A stretch of 64,000 bases of DNA from Larkinella insperata (lineage in GTDB: Bacteria > Bacteroidota > Bacteroidia > Cytophagales > Spirosomataceae), in contig NZ_CP110973.1 of NCBI RefSeq assembly GCF_026248825.1, positions 3,801,001-3,865,000 on the forward strand. The letters run 5' to 3'. Positions 60,171 to 64,000 of this stretch are shown here, one piece after another (the stretch's first letter is position 1; every line of letters begins with the position of its first letter). The notes under the pieces are model-generated. The model saw nothing but the letters and a program-made list of their open reading frames with translations, was not told where the DNA came from and made no database searches. The position numbers and the translations under genes are program-made.

Positions 60171-61094
60171 ATGCATTTTGGTCAAAAAGCCGGATTCCTC
60201 TTCACGGTTCTGCTGCTGTGCAGCGCAAAGACGTACAGCCGCGGAGCCGAACCCGGGCGAGCCGATTCGGTGAAAGTAACGGCGCCGGGCGCTACGCCGA
60301 AGCAGATTTCCAGCCAGTTTAAATTCACGGAAGGACCCGCCGTCAACAAGAAAGGCGACATCTATTTTACGGATCAGCCTAACGACAAAATCTGGAAGTA
60401 CGATACTGACGGAAAACTGTCGCTGTACATGGACAAAACGGGGCGCTCTAACGGGCTTTATTTTGACCAGAAAGGTAACCTGATTGCCTGCGCCGACGAA
60501 AAAGACGAGCTGTGGTCGATCAGCCCGAAGGGAAAAGTAACGGTTTTGCTGACGGATTTTGAAGGCAAACGACTCAACGGCCCCAATGATCTGTGGATCG
60601 ACTCGAAAGGCGGTATTTATTTCACCGATCCGTACTACCAGCGCGACTACTGGGAACGCACCAAACCGGATCTCGACGGCCAGAAAGTTTATTACCTGCC
60701 GAAAGGGAAAAAGCAGCCGGTCATTGTGGACGATAAGCTGATGCAGCCCAACGGAATTGTCGGAACGCCCGACGGGAAATTTCTGTACGTGGCCGACATT
60801 CGTGATAATAAAACGTATAAATACCAGATCAACAACGACGGCTCCCTAACCAACCGTCAGCTTTTTGTTCCGCAAGGCTCCGACGGGATGACGCTTGACG
60901 AGCAGGGCAACCTGTACCTGAGCGGCCGGGGTGTTACGGTATACAACCCCAACGGCGAAAAGCTCCAGACGATTCCGGTGCCTTCCCGCTGGGTCGGCAA
61001 CATTTGTTTTGGCGGGAAAGACCGTAAAACGCTGTTTATCACGGCTTCAGAGTCGGTCTACACGATTGACATGCAGGTGAGGGGTGTCGAGTAG
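60171..61094 (+). CDS. SMP-30/gluconolactonase-family protein, exported
   Basis: A 307-residue protein with an N-terminal signal (GFLFTVLLLCSAKTYS). It is a six-bladed beta-propeller of the SMP-30/gluconolactonase/LRE type. Blades include FTEGPAVNKKGDIYFTDQPN, GRSNGLYFDQKGNLIACADE, RLNGPNDLWIDSKGGIYFTD and MQPNGIVGTPDGKFLYVADI. The Glu and Asn residues of these blocks would bind a divalent metal. Such enzymes hydrolyse sugar lactones, for example gluconolactone to gluconate, here probably in the periplasm. It is monocistronic, with a terminator just downstream. Confidence 0.93.
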   Translation: MHFGQKAGFLFTVLLLCSAKTYSRGAEPGRADSVKVTAPGATPKQISSQFKFTEGPAVNKKGDIYFTDQPNDKIWKYDTDGKLSLYMDKTGRSNGLYFDQKGNLIACADEKDELWSISPKGKVTVLLTDFEGKRLNGPNDLWIDSKGGIYFTDPYYQRDYWERTKPDLDGQKVYYLPKGKKQPVIVDDKLMQPNGIVGTPDGKFLYVADIRDNKTYKYQINNDGSLTNRQLFVPQGSDGMTLDEQGNLYLSGRGVTVYNPNGEKLQTIPVPSRWVGNICFGGKDRKTLFITASESVYTIDMQVRGVE

Positions 61095-61121
61095 AAGAAT
61101 TAAGATTTAGTAATAAGTCAC

Positions 61122-61155
61122 AAAAAAGCCGTTCCCATTCAGGAACGGCTTTTTT
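61122..61155. terminator. Bidirectional terminator
   Basis: A 14-bp stem (aaaaaagccgttcc / ggaacggctttttt) with a 6-base loop. The A-run and T-run flanks let it end both the SMP-30 gene and the convergent lipoprotein gene. Confidence 0.93.
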
Positions 61156-61171
61156 ATTGACCTCATTCGGT

Positions 61172-61678
61172 TTATGCCAGAATTCGGATCCGAACCGGTG
61201 TAGCCGTGATCTGGCTGCCGTCGTCCAGCGTTACCAAGAATATGAAAGCGATTTCCCGGAAGTTGGGCAGCGCCACGGGAGTGATCGGAACCGTGGGGCG
61301 CTTCGTCGCAAAATCCTTCAGCGTGGTGGTAAATTCTGCCGTGGTGCCGTTGACGGCGATGGGATTCGCGTTGTAATTTCCCGCCGTTCGCAACGTACCG
61401 GCGTTGATGCTGGTCGCACCGGCTGCTATTTTACTGATTTCCTTAATGGTCCGCCCGCTGGAAGCCGGGATTGACAGGGTAATCTTGATGTTACCGCCAC
61501 CGGCTACCGACGTTTCATAATAGGGGTCGAAACCGTAGGTAGTAGAACCCGGAAACGTAACCGGTACGAGCGGTCGGTTATCCTGAACCAGTTCGCTATA
61601 CACGTAATCGTCTTTGCAGGATGTGCCCGCCAGCGCCACCAGGGCCAACAGCAGAAGTTGAAAAGTTATCTTTTTCAT
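61172..61678 (-). CDS. Uncharacterised lipoprotein of a SusC/SusD locus
   Basis: A 168-residue lipoprotein with a signal ending in a lipobox cysteine (LVALAGTSCKDDYV, about residue 21). It is beta-rich, with a FPGSTTYGFDPYYETS stretch and a C-terminal RIRILA strand, resembling the small surface-glycan-binding or DUF1735/DUF4843-like lipoproteins encoded after susD genes. I cannot assign a named family. It lies 27 bases downstream of the SusD gene and is surely part of the same transcript. Confidence 0.75.
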   Translation of the reverse strand: MKKITFQLLLLALVALAGTSCKDDYVYSELVQDNRPLVPVTFPGSTTYGFDPYYETSVAGGGNIKITLSIPASSGRTIKEISKIAAGATSINAGTLRTAGNYNANPIAVNGTTAEFTTTLKDFATKRPTVPITPVALPNFREIAFIFLVTLDDGSQITATPVRIRILA

Positions 61679-61705
61679 GAGTGTGTTTCGTTAACGAATG
61701 TTTGA

Positions 61706-63190
61706 TTAATCGACATCCCACCAGACGCGTTCGTTGGACTGCGGACCCGGGTTGGGGAAGTTCGGATTCCGTTCAATTTCCTGGGTGATGTAAGCCGCCC
61801 GCACCGGCCGGGTGCCGTCAATGCCCACCGCATTCTGGGAAGCGGTTAGCCGGGGGTAGCCTGTGCGTCGCCAGTCGTTCCAGGATTCCAGGCCGTTACC
61901 CGTCCAGGCAATCCACTTCTGGGTGATGATTTGCTCCAGCTTTTGCTGCGTGGTTCCAGTCAGCGTTGCCACGGTGGGGTTGGCCGCCAGATACGCCGTA
62001 ATATCTTCTTCTTCAATCTCCGCCAACCGCATCGACGCTTTAATCCCTTCGGTATACAACGCCTGCGGATCGCCGGGCGTACCTAGCGTCAGGGCGGATT
62101 CGGCCAGGATGAACGCCCGCTGGAAATTGGTCAGCAACCGAACGGGGCCTTCGCCCTGTTCACCGGTAATGTACGGCGCGTAGCGGGACCAGGAGCTCGT
62201 TGGCGTCGGCAGCGAACCGCGGAAACCGTTGTCGATCGTTACGTAATCAGCGCCAGGTTTGGTAAAAAATACCGGGAGCCGGGGGTCGGTTTTCGTCGGG
62301 TCGGCGGGGTTGGGCCGCAGAACGTTCAGGAAGCGGGTACTCATGATCAGTTCGTTGCTGAAGGACCCGAAGATCGCCAGGTTCCAGATGGGCGAGGTAC
62401 TTCCCACGCTGCTGCCAAACTGCACGTTCAGGTCCTGCGAGTTGTCGGTGATGTACATGTTTTTCTGGAGAACTTCGTTGATCACCTGCGTGGCCAGTTG
62501 CGGCTCTTTCCGGCTGATGGTGTTTGCAAATTTGAGCATCAGCGTGTACCCCGCCCGTTTCCAGTTGTTTACATCCCCACCGTAGGCGATATCGTCCGTG
62601 CTGGGAGTGAGCGTCGACGCGCTGTCGAGGTCGGCAATGCCTTCCCGCACCAGATCGAACAGGCTCTGGATTTGCAGCGAGGCATTTCCTTTGTAAATAT
62701 CCTCCTGTTTGTCCCGGCGGGGTTGCAGGTTGGCTTCGCCTTGTAACGCCTGGGAATAAGGCACATCGCCCCAGATATCGGTCACCAAGCTGAACGTGTA
62801 GGCTTTCATGATCTTGGCAATACCGGAATACACCTTCGAATCGTTGGCATCGGCCACCTCAATCAGTTTCTGGTAGTTGATCAGCGCCCCGTCGTACAGG
62901 TCGAAGCGCCATTGGTTGCCGAAGTCGGCGCCGTTGGTGTTAAAAATGTCGTAAGTCGCCGGACTGCCCCCGGCCCCGGCCAGGTAGTTCATCAACACCG
63001 AAGCAAAGCGGTTCAATTCCCCGTTGTTGGCAAAGGCGGTTCCGGCCAGCGCGTTGGGGAGCAGGGCCGACGGTTTGGCCGTTGGCGAGTTGTTCGGCGA
63101 TACGTTGATGTTATCAACGAAGCCACCGCAGGCACCCATGGTCAGCAGAATGGGCACCAGCAGAAATTTTTTATAGTTTGAAAAGTTCAT
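61706..63190 (-). CDS. SusD/RagB-family outer-membrane lipoprotein (SusD-like_2 type)
   Basis: A 494-residue SusD-family lipoprotein. A lipobox cysteine lies at about residue 21 (LLVPILLTMGACGGFVDN). The core has IAKIMKAYTFSLVTDIWGDV followed by PYSQALQGEA. Later helices are KRAGYTLMLKFANTISRKE, RAFILAESALTLGTPGDPQA and KWIAWTGNGLESWNDWRRTG. The variant with PTAKPSALLPNALAGTA at the N-terminus belongs to the SusD-like_2 group. It partners the SusC protein encoded 23 bases upstream. The imported substrate is unknown. Confidence 0.92.
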   Translation of the reverse strand: MNFSNYKKFLLVPILLTMGACGGFVDNINVSPNNSPTAKPSALLPNALAGTAFANNGELNRFASVLMNYLAGAGGSPATYDIFNTNGADFGNQWRFDLYDGALINYQKLIEVADANDSKVYSGIAKIMKAYTFSLVTDIWGDVPYSQALQGEANLQPRRDKQEDIYKGNASLQIQSLFDLVREGIADLDSASTLTPSTDDIAYGGDVNNWKRAGYTLMLKFANTISRKEPQLATQVINEVLQKNMYITDNSQDLNVQFGSSVGSTSPIWNLAIFGSFSNELIMSTRFLNVLRPNPADPTKTDPRLPVFFTKPGADYVTIDNGFRGSLPTPTSSWSRYAPYITGEQGEGPVRLLTNFQRAFILAESALTLGTPGDPQALYTEGIKASMRLAEIEEEDITAYLAANPTVATLTGTTQQKLEQIITQKWIAWTGNGLESWNDWRRTGYPRLTASQNAVGIDGTRPVRAAYITQEIERNPNFPNPGPQSNERVWWDVD

Positions 63191-63213
63191 TGTCAGCGAA
63201 AAAATAAGATTCG

Positions 63214-64000
63214 TTAAAACGTAAACCGCAGATTGACCCCGTAATTCCGGGTGTTGGGCGCGCCGTTCAGGTCAAGCCCCTGAATGTTTCCAGCCCCTTG
63301 CGTATTGACCTCCGGGTCCATGTAATAATTGGGTGCGAAGTAGTAGAGGTTGCGGCCGCTGATGCCCACCGAAATGCCCCCGAAAGGCGTTTTGCCGATT
63401 AACCGGGTGGGCAGGCTGTACGTCAGGGCTACTTCGCGAAGCCGGTAAACCGTTGCGTCGAACACGGCGGCTTCGGACGCCAGCCCGCCGAGGTTGGCCC
63501 AGTAGGTTTGCGCACTCACCTGGATGTTGTTGGGAACGTACGATTTAGAACCGTCGGTGTTGGTAACTTCAATCACCCCCGGCAGAACGCGTGGCTGATC
63601 CCGGTCGATGCCCGTAACCTCCAGGTGTCCCTGACCCCGTAAATCGATGGCGCCGAACGAATAAAGCTGGCCCCCCTGACGCGTATCCACCAGCACCGAA
63701 AGCGACAATCCCTTGTAACCGAAGGTATTTGTCAAACCGGCGGTCCAGTTCGGGTTGGGGTTGGCAATGACCTGCCCCGCAATCCCCGGCACGAACAGAC
63801 CGGTATTGGGATTGATCAGGTATTCCCCCTGCGGGCTGCGGGCGTTGGCCGTTCCGACAATCACCCCGTAGGGCTGCCCCAGTACGATAGATGGGTTGAT
63901 GCCAATAAACGCATCACCGGTAATGGGCGATTGGGTAACCCCCGGCGCGATTTCCTCCACTTTGTTGCGAATCCGGGTGAAGTTCAGGACCAGGTCCCAT
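63214..64000 (-). CDS. SusC/RagA-family TonB-dependent receptor, C-terminal part (cut by window end)
   Basis: The C-terminal 262 residues of a SusC-family transporter; the rest lies beyond the right edge. The reading frame stays open to base 64000 (residues WDLVLNFTRIRNKVEEIAPG), a standard SusC barrel phrase. Other late-barrel features are NPNTGLFVPGIAGQVIANPN, TVYRLREVALTYSLPTRLIG, ISVGISGRNLYYFAPNYYMD and the ending NTRNYGVNLRFTF. It forms a uptake locus with the SusD and lipoprotein genes downstream. Confidence 0.95.
   Translation of the reverse strand, partial: WDLVLNFTRIRNKVEEIAPGVTQSPITGDAFIGINPSIVLGQPYGVIVGTANARSPQGEYLINPNTGLFVPGIAGQVIANPNPNWTAGLTNTFGYKGLSLSVLVDTRQGGQLYSFGAIDLRGQGHLEVTGIDRDQPRVLPGVIEVTNTDGSKSYVPNNIQVSAQTYWANLGGLASEAAVFDATVYRLREVALTYSLPTRLIGKTPFGGISVGISGRNLYYFAPNYYMDPEVNTQGAGNIQGLDLNGAPNTRNYGVNLRFTF

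Noticed and set aside
1..64000. tRNA or rRNA genes
   Set aside because: No cloverleaf-like or rRNA-like sequence was noticed in the intergenic gaps, all of which are short. This was by reading only; a tRNAscan run would settle it.

Overview
The window looks like chromosomal DNA of a Bacteroidota bacterium of the order Cytophagales, most likely Spirosomaceae (Spirosoma/Larkinella-like). This rests on two SusC/SusD-type outer-membrane uptake pairs, a FecR-type sigma/anti-sigma pair, a type IX secretion C-terminal signal, the TAnnTTTG promoter -7 element of Bacteroidota (TTTG-N19-TAGCTTTG before metK), rare Shine-Dalgarno sequences and moderately high GC. I saw no rRNA, tRNA, CRISPR array, prophage or insertion sequence.

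Layout. 0-8.3 kb: LacI regulator, DHFR-like reductase, a large NHL-repeat surface protein (minus strand), a secreted beta-helix protein and an SGNH hydrolase. 8.3-24.6 kb: a TldD/TldE-type protease pair, an ECF sigma/FecR/SusC/SusD/hydrolase uptake cassette, then a second TldD/TldE pair. The two pairs are paralogous and frame the cassette. 24.6-32.3 kb: a tightly packed run of DUF4159, MoxR ATPase, DUF58, BatA-like, DUF4175-like and a membrane protein, with three overlapping gene junctions and two related long hairpins. 32.4-36.1 kb: metK, a ribosome hibernation factor and two tandem SDR oxidoreductases.

36.3-44.5 kb holds the most distinctive system, an ebo metabolite-traffic cluster on the minus strand. 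eboB-C-D-E-F are contiguous, and eboA is separated from them by two plus-strand envelope genes (a DUF4136 lipoprotein and a small beta-barrel protein). eboA and eboB are both preceded by TTG-N20-TACCTTTG. 44.5-51.4 kb is mostly housekeeping (Xer recombinase, ribosomal protein S21, Ppx/GppA, MarR, thioesterase, SDR, M19 dipeptidase, lipoprotein). 50.9-55.9 kb is a Suf iron-sulfur cluster, sufC-sufD-sufS-sufE-DUF59-bacilliredoxin, in which sufB is absent. 56-58.5 kb is an arginine deiminase followed by a CtlX-like hydrolase. 58.8-60.1 kb is a MarR regulator and an SDR gene with a large inverted repeat in its leader. 60.2 kb to the end is an SMP-30-like lactonase and a second, minus-strand SusC/SusD/lipoprotein locus cut by the window edge.

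How it fits together (inference). The uptake cassette has the usual signalling logic: a SusC with an N-terminal STN domain contacts FecR, which controls the sigma factor. The duplicated Tat-exported TldD proteins beside it and the MoxR/BatA block suggest envelope peptide processing and chaperone-like assembly. The ebo genes suggest export of an unidentified small molecule to the periplasm.
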